A stretch of 64,000 nucleotides of DNA from K189A clade bacterium (lineage in GTDB: Bacteria > Pseudomonadota > Gammaproteobacteria > Pseudomonadales > Azotimanducaceae): NCBI GenBank assembly GCA_902613475.1, contig CACMHG010000002.1:29058-93057 (forward strand), given 5' to 3'. Within the stretch, counting starts at the first letter, position 1. Every line of letters starts with the position of its first letter. The notes under the pieces were generated by a model, which saw only the letters and a program-made list of their open reading frames with translations, was not told the origin of the DNA and did not search any database. This document shows positions 26,770-35,490 of this stretch, piece by piece. The translations under genes and the position numbers were made by a program.

Positions 26770-28092
26770 ATGATTATAGAAAAACGATCCGAGCTTTCGA
26801 CCATGCTAATGACGTCGAGATGGTTTACCTCAGTTGCGCTTTACATTTTGCTCACCCTGCCGCAGGCCTTCGCGAGCGCTGAACTAAAAACCGAGCTTAA
26901 ATCCGAGATCGCAGAATCGATCTGGGATGCTGCAAATGTAGGCGAAGAAATCGCCTTGCAGGCAGAGTCGTTCTTAGTCGGCGTTAGGGGCAATGTTTCG
27001 GCCGGCCTGATCGATCCTTTCTTGTTTCGGATCATAGAATTCAACTACCGCCAACGAATCGATTTATCAGGCGTCTCGGGTAAAGAGCACTTTATCCAAC
27101 GTGTTTCAGCGTTAGGTGAAGAGTCTCAATTCGCACTCCTAACATTCTTATCTAGCCCACTCGGTAAAAAGTATCGAGAACCCTTTGTCTCAGATCTCTC
27201 AGTCAATAAGAAGCAAATGGACATGGCCCGGCGGTTACCTCGACTCATGAACAACCAAAAGCATGTCGAGGCCCTGGCAATCATGCTCGAAGATCACTAT
27301 TTCCCCGTGCTAGAGGGACAGTGGGGCTTCATGCAGCGCAGCGTCGTTTTCGGAATCATGGCGGCGTCCCTGTACGAAAATGGTGAGGAAGCCTCAAAGA
27401 CAGCAGTCGATCAAGCTCTGGATCCACTCTCTGAGAACCAAGCCGTTGCCTTGACTCAGATGAACCAAATGATGCTGGTCAATTCGGTATACGACTACAG
27501 GGACGTTTCTGTTGAAGAAGTAAAGAGGTTGGATGAGTTCTTGGGCACGCCAGCAGGAGCCGTGTTTCTCGAGGCATCAAACGAGGCATTCGCTTTAGGG
27601 ATAACTGCGGTTTTAGAGGGTTTGTTGGTCCAGTTGATTGATTCCGTGGAGCAAGAAACCACGCAAGAATTCCAAAACGACATAAGAAACAATAATTCGG
27701 ACAAATGCCTGGATCTACCATGGGCGAAGCCATTCGATGGTCTTAGTCTCGTTCAATACGAGTGCAATCGATCCGCTGGTCAAAGTCTTAAGCTCGTCGA
27801 TGCGAAGCTGGTTAGCACTGTCACAGGCAAATGTTTCTCTGTTATGGGAGATAACTGGTCTAGTAGAGAGAAGCTGTTTCTGGTTCAGTCAAGTTGTGAA
27901 CATGAAGATGTAGCGCAATTTGAAGCATTGGAAGCGAAAAAGTTTCAAGGCGCTTTTCAACTGAGAGAAAAAAATCTGCTTAAGTGCATCACTATTACTG
28001 GAAAGCGTGATGAGGACGCAGTCCCAGTTGAGCTGAAAAATTGCAGAAGCAAGAAAAATCAGGTTTTTTCGCTCAACAGCAACGTGTTGTAA
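26770..28092 (+). CDS. Exported protein with DUF2059-like repeats and C-terminal ricin B lectin domain
   Basis: The start at ATG 26770 (RBS GGAG) gives 440 residues. The N-terminal hydrophobic stretch SRWFTSVALYILLTLPQAFA is a signal sequence. Residues about 45-290 are helical with two DUF2059-type turns (FLSSPLGKKYREPF and FLGTPAGAVFLEA). The last 140 residues form a beta-trefoil lectin: KCLDLPWAKPFDGLSLVQYEC, KCFSVMGDNW, LVQSSCEHED, KCITITGK, with the repeated K-C-L/F/I and paired cysteines of ricin B repeats. It probably binds a polysaccharide or glycan at the cell surface. No enzyme domain is seen. Confidence 0.78.
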   Translation: MIIEKRSELSTMLMTSRWFTSVALYILLTLPQAFASAELKTELKSEIAESIWDAANVGEEIALQAESFLVGVRGNVSAGLIDPFLFRIIEFNYRQRIDLSGVSGKEHFIQRVSALGEESQFALLTFLSSPLGKKYREPFVSDLSVNKKQMDMARRLPRLMNNQKHVEALAIMLEDHYFPVLEGQWGFMQRSVVFGIMAASLYENGEEASKTAVDQALDPLSENQAVALTQMNQMMLVNSVYDYRDVSVEEVKRLDEFLGTPAGAVFLEASNEAFALGITAVLEGLLVQLIDSVEQETTQEFQNDIRNNNSDKCLDLPWAKPFDGLSLVQYECNRSAGQSLKLVDAKLVSTVTGKCFSVMGDNWSSREKLFLVQSSCEHEDVAQFEALEAKKFQGAFQLREKNLLKCITITGKRDEDAVPVELKNCRSKKNQVFSLNSNVL

Positions 28093-28463
28093 GAACGTCC
28101 TGTCGCAAGGTCACCTTATTCATCAGGCTTCTTGGAGGCCCAAAACCAGGGTTGGACACTGCAATCCAATCGGTACGTCTAGCGGCGCTAACGAGAGTTG
28201 CAGTTCCCGGCCCGAAGACTCATACGCCGCTGCGATCAAAGCCGACAGTCCTATAAAGCAGTCTTTTGCTCTTAGGTCCCTTCCGAAGATTCGTTGTCAT
28301 CAACGCCATACTCGAATGTAGCAGTGGCCAAGCTCTAGCGGTGGCGTCAGTTTTGCCCTATCACTCGAAGCAAGCCACCCTACGCGAGTCACCTTTGGCA
28401 TTTCACCTCCGTTTAACAGTGATGCCTTAGCCTCTGGTCTTCGAGTACAAAAATAGGAATCAA
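28093..28463. other. Intergenic region with possible gene remnant
   Basis: On the minus strand about 28128-28262 is open and reads GLSALIAAAYESSGRELQL, similar to the C-terminal helix of Gfo/Idh/MocA-type dehydrogenases. It has no start or body, so it is at best a remnant (weak). The rest is AT-rich leader to the next exported-protein gene, whose RBS is AGGAATC. Confidence 0.3.
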
Positions 28464-29210
28464 ATGAAAACAATAACAACATTTTTTTCTCTCGCTCTTA
28501 TGCTGACAAGCTCAATGAGCTTCGCTTCCACCTGGTCAGTTTACGAGGTTCAAGTTAAACAAAGCGATGCGCCTGCCGTTGCAGCCGCTCTCGACAAGTT
28601 CATGCAGTCTGATGTCGGCAAGTCGATGCCGGGCGGCGTCCACCTGAACGCTACGGTTTTTGGAGGAACGAGTCAGGCGACACACGCATTTGTGTTGCTA
28701 TTCCCCGACCTGGCAACGCAAATGAGCTGGCAGGCGACGGTGCCTACAACCGAGGCCGGGCAAGAGTTTGGAGCCGCAATGGAAGCAATGGCCGTCCCAG
28801 TAGCCAACTGGACCAACTCAATGATTAAGGTTTGGGGAACCCCCTCCAATAAGGATCGTTTTCATCAAGTAACGCGTTTTTACACGACTGACCCGCTGGC
28901 GGTTCTAGCGGCCCAGGACAAACTGATGGCAGACCCATCCATGGCTGCTTTTCCAGGCCAAGTCGGCTTGAGCCAAACCGCGATTGGCAACCGACTCGGC
29001 GCTAATGGCGCATACACCTCGCACGTATTCACGGTTGGCTTCGAAAGCGTCGAAGAAATGGAGAACTGGGGTAACTATCTGAACACGCAGCCTGCTTGGG
29101 GCGAGTACCTTCAGGCGATGAGCACAATCGCAACGTTCATGGGCACGGAACTGGTCACTAACGCAGCCGTATACGACGCGAAGATGGATCTTGAAACTTT
29201 TCTGAAGTAA
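28464..29210 (+). CDS. Exported alpha/beta-barrel-family protein
   Basis: The 248-residue protein has signal peptide MKTITTFFSLALMLTSSMSFA. Module 1 holds VYEVQVKQSDAPAVAAAL, KFMQSDVGKSMPGGVH and ATHAFVLLFPDLATQMSW; module 2 holds FYTTDPLAVLAAQDKLM, TSHVFTVGFESVEEMENW and a terminal helix. Each half looks like a dimeric alpha/beta barrel, so a pseudo-dimer is expected. The SD-x-GKSMPG block is nearly identical in the protein at 59528, and the N-A-T-H-T/A-V block is shared with the protein at 62243. It ends at a strong terminator. The function is unknown; a periplasmic location is expected. Confidence 0.85.
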   Translation: MKTITTFFSLALMLTSSMSFASTWSVYEVQVKQSDAPAVAAALDKFMQSDVGKSMPGGVHLNATVFGGTSQATHAFVLLFPDLATQMSWQATVPTTEAGQEFGAAMEAMAVPVANWTNSMIKVWGTPSNKDRFHQVTRFYTTDPLAVLAAQDKLMADPSMAAFPGQVGLSQTAIGNRLGANGAYTSHVFTVGFESVEEMENWGNYLNTQPAWGEYLQAMSTIATFMGTELVTNAAVYDAKMDLETFLK

Positions 29211-29219
29211 GCGCGCACC

Positions 29220-29253
29220 GGGACGATTGGTTTTTACTGATCGTCCCATTTTT
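29220..29253 (+). terminator. Rho-independent terminator
   Basis: GGGACGAT (29220-29227) pairs with ATCGTCCC (29240-29247), followed by ATTTTTA, 10 bp after the exported-protein stop. Confidence 0.85.
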
Positions 29254-29303
29254 AACGGTCTTATCGTCGCGACAACAATTGCTGAAACCGTGGCGCACGC
29301 TCT

Positions 29304-29723
29304 AAGAAAACTCACCTAGAAATCACTGCAAACAACTTGGCGGCACTAGCCACATTCGCGCAGACCAACGATGGCCCCATTGTCATGGTCAATCTCATGC
29401 AGGTCAGGCAGCAAGCCCAATACGAGGACCCCGCTGCAAATGGCTGTACCGGACTTGAGGCTTTTGCACGCTACACCGCGGGTTCTGCCGAAGTACGCAA
29501 GGAAGTCGGTGCGGAGTTGGTGTGGTCCGGCCGAAGGGTTCAAATGCCGATCGGGCCGAATGAGAAAACTTGGGACATGGTTGCCCTTGTGCGATACCCC
29601 AGTGCCAGAGCCTATTTGAATATGAAGGCAACCGACGCTTATGAAGCCGCCAGAGTGCAAAGAAGAGCAGCCTTACTCGACTCGCGGCTCATCATAACGA
29701 TGGAAAATCAGCCTTCGGAGTGA
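29304..29723 (+). CDS. DUF1330-like protein with lost start codon
   Basis: The reading frame is intact from 29286. The first recognisable residues, KTHLEITANNLAALATFAQ, are preceded by an AAG codon at 29304 where the paralogue at 55689 has ATG (both continue KxHL), so the start seems to have been lost by mutation. The nearest initiator in frame is TTG at 29337, with no clear Shine-Dalgarno. The body includes IVMVNLMQV, CTGLEAFARYTAGSAEVRKEVGAELVWSGRRVQMPIGPN and a C-terminal AALLDSRLIITME, all typical of DUF1330-like dimeric barrels. It has no signal peptide. It may be non-functional or translated from the weak TTG. Confidence 0.6.
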   Translation, partial: KKTHLEITANNLAALATFAQTNDGPIVMVNLMQVRQQAQYEDPAANGCTGLEAFARYTAGSAEVRKEVGAELVWSGRRVQMPIGPNEKTWDMVALVRYPSARAYLNMKATDAYEAARVQRRAALLDSRLIITMENQPSE

Positions 29724-29758
29724 CCTGACGAGTTCGCATGGGACTATCCCTGCAAGCA

Positions 29759-29780
29759 CTGCCCCGCGAATGCGGGGCAG
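29759..29780. terminator. Bidirectional stem-loop terminator
   Basis: CTGCCCCGC and GCGGGGCAG pair perfectly around loop GAAT between convergent genes. The stem is 9 bp; no long T-tract is present. Confidence 0.7.
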
Positions 29781-29821
29781 CGCAGCAAGCTGATTTCTAG
29801 TTCAGAAAATCTTCCAAGCAA

Positions 29822-30508
29822 TCAGCCCGCCGTTGCATAGGTGTCACAGGTCATAGAGAACCCGTGAACCATCTTTCGCTGGGCAGCGAAACTTGAAACG
29901 ATGTTGGTAAACCAGCCCTCGGTACGAGCGTCCATAGCACGGCCCAAGGTAGCCGCATCTGCAGCGCCCAGGGAGATCATGACCGTTCCTACGGTTGTAC
30001 CCGTATCACCCACAAAAATCTGCATGCTGACGCCATAACCTCTTTTGTCCATTTCAGCGATCATGCGCTCCAAACCGGCCACGTCACCCGCAACATCATC
30101 GGTTTCAACGTACATGTTGTAGTAGTGACCGCTTTCGGTGATCGCGGCTGGGCGAACGATGCGCCAGCTGTCCCAAGTACGGACCGTGCGCTCTACATCG
30201 AGCTTAGCCACCTCTGCGCGCACTACTGGATTCATTGGATCTGACGACCAGGCCTTCTCCTGGGACTCGAAAAACGACCACAAGTAATGATCGCCGATAA
30301 CTTGCGCACCCGAGGTTGGTGAGCAAAGCCCCATGGCCATTGCGCCGTTCGCTTCGACAAGAGTGGGAGCACTCTTTTTAGCCCAGGCTGCATAACCCGC
30401 TGGGTCATTCGTGTTAACGGTAATCAGGTTCATCACGCCTGCTGCAAAGGCCACATTCGCCATCAGGGCGAGGAGTACACAAACAAAGGTGGAGCGTAGT
30501 TTGTTCAT
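29822..30508 (-). CDS. Exported alpha/beta-barrel-family protein
   Basis: The 228-residue product has signal peptide MNKLRSTFVCVLLALMANVAFA; the RBS is GAGGGA. Module 1 (MNLITVNTNDPAGYAAWAKKSAPTLVEANGAM, then GDHYLWSFFESQEKAWSSDP) resembles DUF1330/ABM helices and strands. Module 2 (HYYNMYVETDDVAGDVAGLERM, TTVGTVMISLGAADAATLGRAM) is similar, giving a tandem barrel. The MN-x-I-x-V-N-[TL]-x-D-P-A motif resembles those at 25784 and 62243. A conserved Cys pair (LCSPTS; MTCDTY) may form a disulfide. The function is unknown. Confidence 0.82.
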   Translation of the reverse strand: MNKLRSTFVCVLLALMANVAFAAGVMNLITVNTNDPAGYAAWAKKSAPTLVEANGAMAMGLCSPTSGAQVIGDHYLWSFFESQEKAWSSDPMNPVVRAEVAKLDVERTVRTWDSWRIVRPAAITESGHYYNMYVETDDVAGDVAGLERMIAEMDKRGYGVSMQIFVGDTGTTVGTVMISLGAADAATLGRAMDARTEGWFTNIVSSFAAQRKMVHGFSMTCDTYATAG

Positions 30509-30744
30509 GAGTTCCCTCTTTTATCTTTTTGTCTTTCTATCTTTTTATCTTCTATTTTGAGTTGGGGCTATTTCTTAATTTCCCCGGCTAATCATAGGCG
30601 AGAAGGGGCGAGAAGGAGCAAAAAAAGTTAAGTTTGGCGGCCCTCACCGAGCCTTCGCGACGGGTACAAGCACACTACCGAATCAAACGACATGGGCTTG
30701 ATAGCGAGGTATCCTTGGCTTCGTATCTACAACGGAAGGGTTTT

Positions 30745-31197
30745 ATGAAACTTGTCGTCTCCGCTTTGTTCCTCTTTGCCTTTAACGCTTCAACATTTGC
30801 TGCGGGTAATGGCTTTAATCCCAATGAAATAACTTATGTCGTCACAATGAGCGCCAACGAAAAGACGACTTCGCAAATAGATGATTTTTCGGCGTTCTAT
30901 CATGTGTTGGTCGAAGGCAACGAACCTGGCACGCTTGCGTGGCAGTTTTTCAGAGGCTCTGACGAAAAAATCTACTTGATCGAAAGATATGCGGATTCCG
31001 ACGCTGCGTTACAACACGTCATCAACATCTCCCCTGGGGGCATCCAAGAGAAAGAGTTCGGGGATTTCAGCGATCACTTTGTCATCGAGAGCATAGCGAT
31101 CCATGGGACACCATCTACCCGACTCATAGAAAGCCTTGAAGCGGTCGGATTGCCTTTGGAATTTAGGTCAACGATCAGCGGGTATAGCAGAAACTAG
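30745..31197 (+). CDS. Exported antibiotic-biosynthesis-monooxygenase (ABM)-like protein
   Basis: The ATG at 30745 after GGAAGGG gives 150 residues. The longer upstream frame is ignored because the signal peptide MKLVVSALFLFAFNASTFA begins here. The mature part has one ABM-type module: ITYVVTMSANEKT, DDFSAFYHVLVEGNEPGT, IYLIERYADSDAALQHV, and HFVIESIAIHG. In the cytosol ABM proteins cleave haem or oxygenate quinones; an exported version is uncommon. It is convergent with the gene at 31674. Confidence 0.75.
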   Translation: MKLVVSALFLFAFNASTFAAGNGFNPNEITYVVTMSANEKTTSQIDDFSAFYHVLVEGNEPGTLAWQFFRGSDEKIYLIERYADSDAALQHVINISPGGIQEKEFGDFSDHFVIESIAIHGTPSTRLIESLEAVGLPLEFRSTISGYSRN

Positions 31198-31673
31198 GGC
31201 CAGTGAAATCTGTCCTTACATTTTCCTAAACAACTGAAAGCTTTTGTTGATTGGCTACGAGGCACAAAAACTGCGCTTCATGCGCACAGAGCCATGAAGT
31301 GCTCTTCAGGTGTAAATACGCCACATTTGATTGGCGGTTCCTGTGTGAATCTTGTCTTTTGACCGTAAAGAACAGCCACGCTGACTCTTACGTATACGGA
31401 GGGACCTGGAAAAAGAAGACATAGCGTGGACGAGTTCCTTGTCACCAGCAACAGTGGCGTTTTGCTCCTGATTATTGCGCGTCACTAGAGACCGATAGAG
31501 GTCCCTTATGGTTGACGCCCTCCAGCTGCTCTCACGCGACTCTCACGCTTCTTGGTTACCCGAAGGCATTCATCATTCGCAACGATAAGGTCTCCAACTT
31601 TCATTGGAGACCAGGGTGCTGACAAATCGGATAGAGCTGAAAGACCGCCTTATCCAACGCCCTTGGTTGATCG
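31198..31673. other. Intergenic region
   Basis: No gene is supported. It contains the terminator described separately at 31589-31612, otherwise only unstructured sequence and short, non-conserved frames. Confidence 0.5.
31589..31612 (-). terminator. Terminator of the small exported protein gene
   Basis: GGTCTCCAA and TTGGAGACC pair perfectly around loop CTTTCA, about 62 bp beyond the stop of the minus-strand gene. On the minus strand the stem is followed by TTAT. Confidence 0.6.
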
Positions 31674-32015
31674 TTATTGCTTCGGCAATATCTCCAACGC
31701 TTTTTTATCGTTAACGACGGGAGTAATAGTCGCGTCGCACATCTCAGACCATGGATTGACGTGTCTAATTGCCAGAGTCGGATCATCGGTCTCTATCAAT
31801 ACGATCCCGCTGCCTGATGTGAGGTCGTGATACCTCGCGAGTTTTGTAGAGCCCTTAGGAAATTGAGCATTCAGCTCCTCTAGCGTCATAGAGGCAAACT
31901 CTACGTATGCCGACGCATCACACTTGAAATCAACCAGATATATATGCCCGTGCCCGTCAGCGTAGGCCGCATTACCGAACATCAACGAAACCGCGATAGC
32001 AAGGTACTTTCTCAC
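31674..32015 (-). CDS. Small exported DUF3303-like protein
   Basis: A GTG start with RBS GGAG gives 113 residues with signal peptide MRKYLAIAVSLMFGNAAYA, then DGHGHIYLVDFKCDASAYVEF and a short alpha/beta barrel module with GSGIVLIETDDPTLAIRHVNPWSEM. Two cysteines (KCDAS, EMCDAT) could pair. This fits single-module dimeric alpha/beta-barrel proteins of the DUF3303 type. The function is unknown. It belongs to the exported-protein islet. Confidence 0.72.
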   Translation of the reverse strand: MRKYLAIAVSLMFGNAAYADGHGHIYLVDFKCDASAYVEFASMTLEELNAQFPKGSTKLARYHDLTSGSGIVLIETDDPTLAIRHVNPWSEMCDATITPVVNDKKALEILPKQ

Positions 32016-32376
32016 TTTAAGTCTCCGAAGGTTTTGGTAGGGAAGTTCCAGTATAGGAGACCCCTTACAAACTGCCAGTATTTACACAGATTTGTCTACT
32101 TTTGATGTGCTTAACACAGCCTCCCGCGACTAATGTACAGCGAAAGTCAGCCCATGGTGACACAAAGCCTGCTCGTTGCCATTTCTGCAAAAAATTTATG
32201 TAGCTAACCTCTTACGGCAAAGCGCTCAGGATTTAGCTTTACTTTTCTGTAGTCTGGCTTTCATCTTGATCAGGAATAGCTGCGGATACGTTGTAAAAGC
32301 GGGCGCAATCCCACCGGCTGCTCAATCAGATACTGCGTTGCGAGTAACGTTTCAACGGATGGAGGTCAAAAAGGAA
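32016..32376. other. Intergenic region
   Basis: Between the exported-protein gene and the membrane-protein start at 32377 no further gene is supported. The frame extending the membrane protein upstream to 32176 lacks a convincing start. Confidence 0.4.
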
Positions 32377-33069
32377 ATGAACGCAAACTATGATCATGAA
32401 GAAAAGTGGACAATTGAGAGCGCTCTGGAAAATGCGCGCACTAAGCATAACGGCGCCAAGCTGACTTTTCTTCAAGCCGTATTGGTGTACTTCTTATGCT
32501 ATTTCGTCCTTAACGTGGTTCTCACGTATACGGTCACAGCGTTAGCCCCCGCAACCGCCAACGCACTCCTGATGGAAAATCTGTCTGGCATTGTTTTGTC
32601 GCTACTGCTTTCTCCGCTGGGTTACGGAATCGGCCTGTTAGGCATAAGGAAATCCGCAGGCTTAGAGATTGATTACAACATGATCGTCCAGCCCTACCGT
32701 TACTTTCTGCCCCTGCTGATGCTCGCGACACTCGTTAGTCTTATTACCTTGGTGGGATTCGCTCTACTCGTCCTGCCGGGGATCTACTTTGCGCTCTCCT
32801 ACAGCTTTGCTCCATATTTGCTAATGGCCAAAAACATGGGGATTTGGGAGTCGATGGAAACATCAAGAAAGGCCGTGACAAAAAATTTCTGGCGCTTTTT
32901 TGGGCTTTCTTTGATTCTGGCGATCGTGAATATTGTTGGCGCACTACTGCTTCTCATCCCTCTATTTTGGCTAATCCCAATTTCCGTTATTGCTTTTGGA
33001 GAGGTCTATAACCACATATTCAGGGACGTTGAAGCCTCTGAAGCGACAGCAGTTGAAGGTGATAGATAA
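32377..33069 (+). CDS. Integral membrane protein, unknown function
   Basis: The start at 32377 (MNANYDHEEKW) follows GGAGGTC; upstream in-frame ATGs are less likely. The 230-residue protein has a hydrophilic N-terminus and about five transmembrane helices (FLQAVLVYFLCYFVLNVVLTY; IVLSLLLSPLGYGIGLLG; YFLPLLMLATLVSLITLVGF; ALLVLPGIYFALSYSF; SLILAIVNIVGALLLLIPLFWLIP). It ends in an acidic tail. The pattern LPGIYFALSYSFAPYLLMAKNMGIWESMETSRKAV resembles DUF975-type membrane proteins, in which a short helix after the LPGI turn is conserved. The function is unknown. Confidence 0.65.
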   Translation: MNANYDHEEKWTIESALENARTKHNGAKLTFLQAVLVYFLCYFVLNVVLTYTVTALAPATANALLMENLSGIVLSLLLSPLGYGIGLLGIRKSAGLEIDYNMIVQPYRYFLPLLMLATLVSLITLVGFALLVLPGIYFALSYSFAPYLLMAKNMGIWESMETSRKAVTKNFWRFFGLSLILAIVNIVGALLLLIPLFWLIPISVIAFGEVYNHIFRDVEASEATAVEGDR

Positions 33070-33918
33070 GCGCTTCTTCTTAGTAAAAGCGTTAAGGGGG
33101 TTTTTAGTCAATCCGATTGATTCGGTTTACTTCAGGTTCCCAAAAAACACAAGATAACTGTCTCTGGTGGGTTCTGGAGACGGCCCAATGTCTCTGGAAA
33201 AAAGGAAGATGGCAAATAACCTTTGATCAACATCGGAGAGTTCTGTCATTTTCGTCTGAAACTCAGCACTGATATGTCGGCGGTGCCCGCAATAAGAATG
33301 AGGCAGCTTCAGCGTCCCCTCGCCAGTTAGGTTTGTTGCAGAGGGCTGATACCTGCTGCGGTTTTGCCCATACAGGTAGGGCGAGCGCCCTGTAAAACTG
33401 GCTTTCGAGTAAGTGGCGCAGCGAAAGGGATTGAGGAAAATCGCTTACTAGCTGATTTTGAGGCCTTGTTTATTTTTTTCTCCCCCAAATTCCCCCAGGA
33501 AAGAACTCTACGCCTGATGCGATACGAGGCAGGCTCGATCGAGAAACTGTCCGCTCTTATCGGGCTGGTTTATTTTATCGATAAAGACAGTGTTAGCCGT
33601 TTACCACGGGTCTGCCCACTACCTCACAACATTTCGTGAGACGATGCGTTTTTTAGGGAAGTCATCTCTTCGGTGCAATACTCCCCTACTATCCGCAGTT
33701 ATGACGTCGAAAGGTTTTGCATCCCTGCTTTCAAAAAAAACCAGGTATTGAAGCGCAGGGCCATATTTCCCTCGTCCAGCACTTCATTCGAGAATTCTCG
33801 ATTAGATGTTTTTGTACCCAATTTCCAGTGCGTGTGATTCACTGAAACACCAACTTTAACACTGGGTCCACGGAGCCATTTTTATGTCTTTACCTTTTTT
33901 TGCTTGGATACGACTTCA
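33070..33918. other. Large gene-poor region with one open minus-strand frame
   Basis: About 850 bp without a clear gene. A minus-strand frame is open from about 33450 to a stop at 33127, but its only ATG (33249) is far downstream. A segment around 33361-33495 (GGCGCAGCGAAAGGGATTGAGG, then CTCCCCCAAATTCCCCCAGG) resembles the att-like CCCCCAAA motifs at 51.5 and 63.3 kb, suggesting an old integration scar. Confidence 0.4.
33127..33249 (-). CDS. Possible 40-residue small protein (low support)
   Basis: ATG at 33249, stop at 33127-33129. The encoded peptide begins MTELSDVDQRLFAIFLFSRD and continues into a hydrophobic C-terminus. The frame stays open upstream, reading KLPHSYCGHRRHISAEFQT, so this may be the tail of a decayed gene rather than an independent one. 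No family or strong RBS is seen. Confidence 0.2.
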   Translation of the reverse strand: MTELSDVDQRLFAIFLFSRDIGPSPEPTRDSYLVFFGNLK

Positions 33919-34449
33919 ATGACACTTACCTCAATGTCATCAAAATTAGCGACCGAACTAGTGCCCAGCACCTTTGAAGTACCCTGCGCGTTGGAAACTC
34001 AAGCGTTTCGATTGCGCATGTTGACCGTCAACGACGTTGTAAAAGACTTTGATGCGGTAATAAGCAGCGCCGAGGAACTTTGTCATTTGTGGCCCGACTC
34101 CACGTGGCCAGAAGGCCTCAACGTTGAACAGAATTTGATCGATTTAGGCTGGCACCAAAAAGAATTTCAGCGGCGCTCCTCCTTTACCTACACCGTTGTT
34201 GAGTTGGACGAATCGCGGATTATTGGATGCGTTTACATTTACCCGTGCTTGAAAGCGAGCTTTGATGCGCAGGTCTATTTTTGGACAAGACCCAGCGCGC
34301 AGATTCCGAACGTAGAGCCAGGCCTGCTAGAGCATACGGTGAAAGATTGGCTTAGAGAGGTTTGGCCCTTGCGGGCGCCTGCTTTCCCTGGACTAGACAT
34401 TCCTTGGGATGAATGGAATGCGCTGCCCGAAAGGCTTATTAGCGAATAA
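33919..34449 (+). CDS. GNAT-like acetyltransferase (probable)
   Basis: The ATG at 33919 is chosen over TTG at 33904, giving 176 residues. An N-terminal segment (ALETQAFRLRMLTVNDVVKDFDAV) is followed by a GNAT-like core, FTYTVVELDESRIIGCVYIYP, with Arg/Ile at the acetyl-CoA-binding beta4. The end (GLDIPWDEWNALPERL) is Trp-rich. The R/Q-x-x-G-x-G/A loop is not clear, so the acetyltransferase call is moderate. It is monocistronic and lies 250 bp from the convergent transporter operon. Confidence 0.6.
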   Translation: MTLTSMSSKLATELVPSTFEVPCALETQAFRLRMLTVNDVVKDFDAVISSAEELCHLWPDSTWPEGLNVEQNLIDLGWHQKEFQRRSSFTYTVVELDESRIIGCVYIYPCLKASFDAQVYFWTRPSAQIPNVEPGLLEHTVKDWLREVWPLRAPAFPGLDIPWDEWNALPERLISE

Positions 34450-34701
34450 TGGTGTGCTGAATGTTTGCAAGGTCTATGACGGCTGTTGCACTGATCGACT
34501 ATTTTTCGCGGCGGTCTTGGCTTAACAGTTGAACAATTTTTAGCGAGCATTCGAGGGTTTTCGCGATGTGAGGCGCGTGGCTTGAGCGTGGTTGGCGAAC
34601 AGTCTGTCTTGTCTTTGTGTGCCTTTCGGCGTCCTTCTTTGCTGTTCTGCGTTTTTTGCCTCACCGTGTCTTTTCTTGCCCCGCCCTCCTTAGCCTATCT
34701 C

Positions 34702-35490
34702 TCATGACTCTTTAATGCCCAGTAAGCTCCACAGTTTTCCCGCGGCTGCGATGTATGAAAGAACAACCAGTGAAAACAACATGTAAACCATGGTGCCCAC
34801 TGACAACGTTGGCTCGAAGCCGTATCGCTGTGAGTTATAAATCTTTATCGGCAACGTTTCGACTGAGAAGCCGCTAACCATGAATGCGATTATGTATTCA
34901 TTCATAGAAATGATTAGAGCAAACAGCGCACCGGCCACAAGGTAAGGGCGAATGATGGGAATAACGAGCTTGGTCAGTATTTGTCGATCGGAGTAGCCCA
35001 TGAGCTTCGCAGCCTCAACATGAATTTGCTCTACTTGAGCTAAGCCAAGTCGCACGGTGACAAGGGGAATCGCAACCAAGAGAGCCGTGTGACCTAAGAT
35101 GATTCCAACCAGCGAACCGAGCAATCCCAGCGACGCTGTGACCAACGAGATCGAAACCGCAAAAACGATCCCAGGCAGGAGAAAAGGTAAACTTACTGCA
35201 CTAACGAAGGACTGATGCAGTTTGCCCTCTCGTTGCCACATAAGCAGTGCCGTCACCAATGCTACGACTGTTGCAAAGGCCGAAGAGGTAACCGCTATGA
35301 TTACGCTGTTCAACAGTGATGTGGTCCAACTGGGGTCGGAGAAAAAATTGGCGTACCAATTTATTGAGGGGTCTTGGGGCGGGAAAGCCATCTGTCGTGG
35401 GCCATTAAATGACGACCCCAGCACAACAATGATCGGGGTGTACAGAAATACAGCAAGACCCGTAAGAGAGAGCAGTCTAGCGATTTTCAA
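34702..35490 (-). CDS. ABC transporter permease (PotC/FbpB type)
   Basis: A TTG start at 35490 (MKIARLLSLTGLAVF) overlaps the first permease stop by 14 bp, giving 262 residues. Six hydrophobic helices are visible (GLAVFLYTPIIVVLG; VSLPFLLPGIVFAVSISLV; LFALIISMNEYIIAF; MLFSLVVLSYIAAAG). The EAA motif that contacts the ATPase is present (VEAAKLMGYSDRQILTKLVIPII). This is the second permease of a spermidine/putrescine-Fe-thiamine type importer. It is the last gene of the operon ATPase-permease-permease. Confidence 0.9.
   Translation of the reverse strand: MKIARLLSLTGLAVFLYTPIIVVLGSSFNGPRQMAFPPQDPSINWYANFFSDPSWTTSLLNSVIIAVTSSAFATVVALVTALLMWQREGKLHQSFVSAVSLPFLLPGIVFAVSISLVTASLGLLGSLVGIILGHTALLVAIPLVTVRLGLAQVEQIHVEAAKLMGYSDRQILTKLVIPIIRPYLVAGALFALIISMNEYIIAFMVSGFSVETLPIKIYNSQRYGFEPTLSVGTMVYMLFSLVVLSYIAAAGKLWSLLGIKES

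Noticed and set aside
28128..28262. Gfo/Idh/MocA dehydrogenase gene
   Set aside because: Only one C-terminal-like helix (ALIAAAYESSGREL) is visible without any Rossmann domain; kept only as a possible remnant in the intergenic entry.
32176..32376. 67-residue N-terminal extension of the membrane protein
   Set aside because: No start-proximal ribosome-binding site and a composition unlike the rest; the internal ATG at 32377 follows GGAGG.
33361..33460. Degenerate tRNA gene
   Set aside because: A TGGCGCAGCGAAAGGGATTGAGG run resembles a tRNA 3' end, but no cloverleaf, anticodon arm or T-loop GTTCGAA-type sequence could be built.
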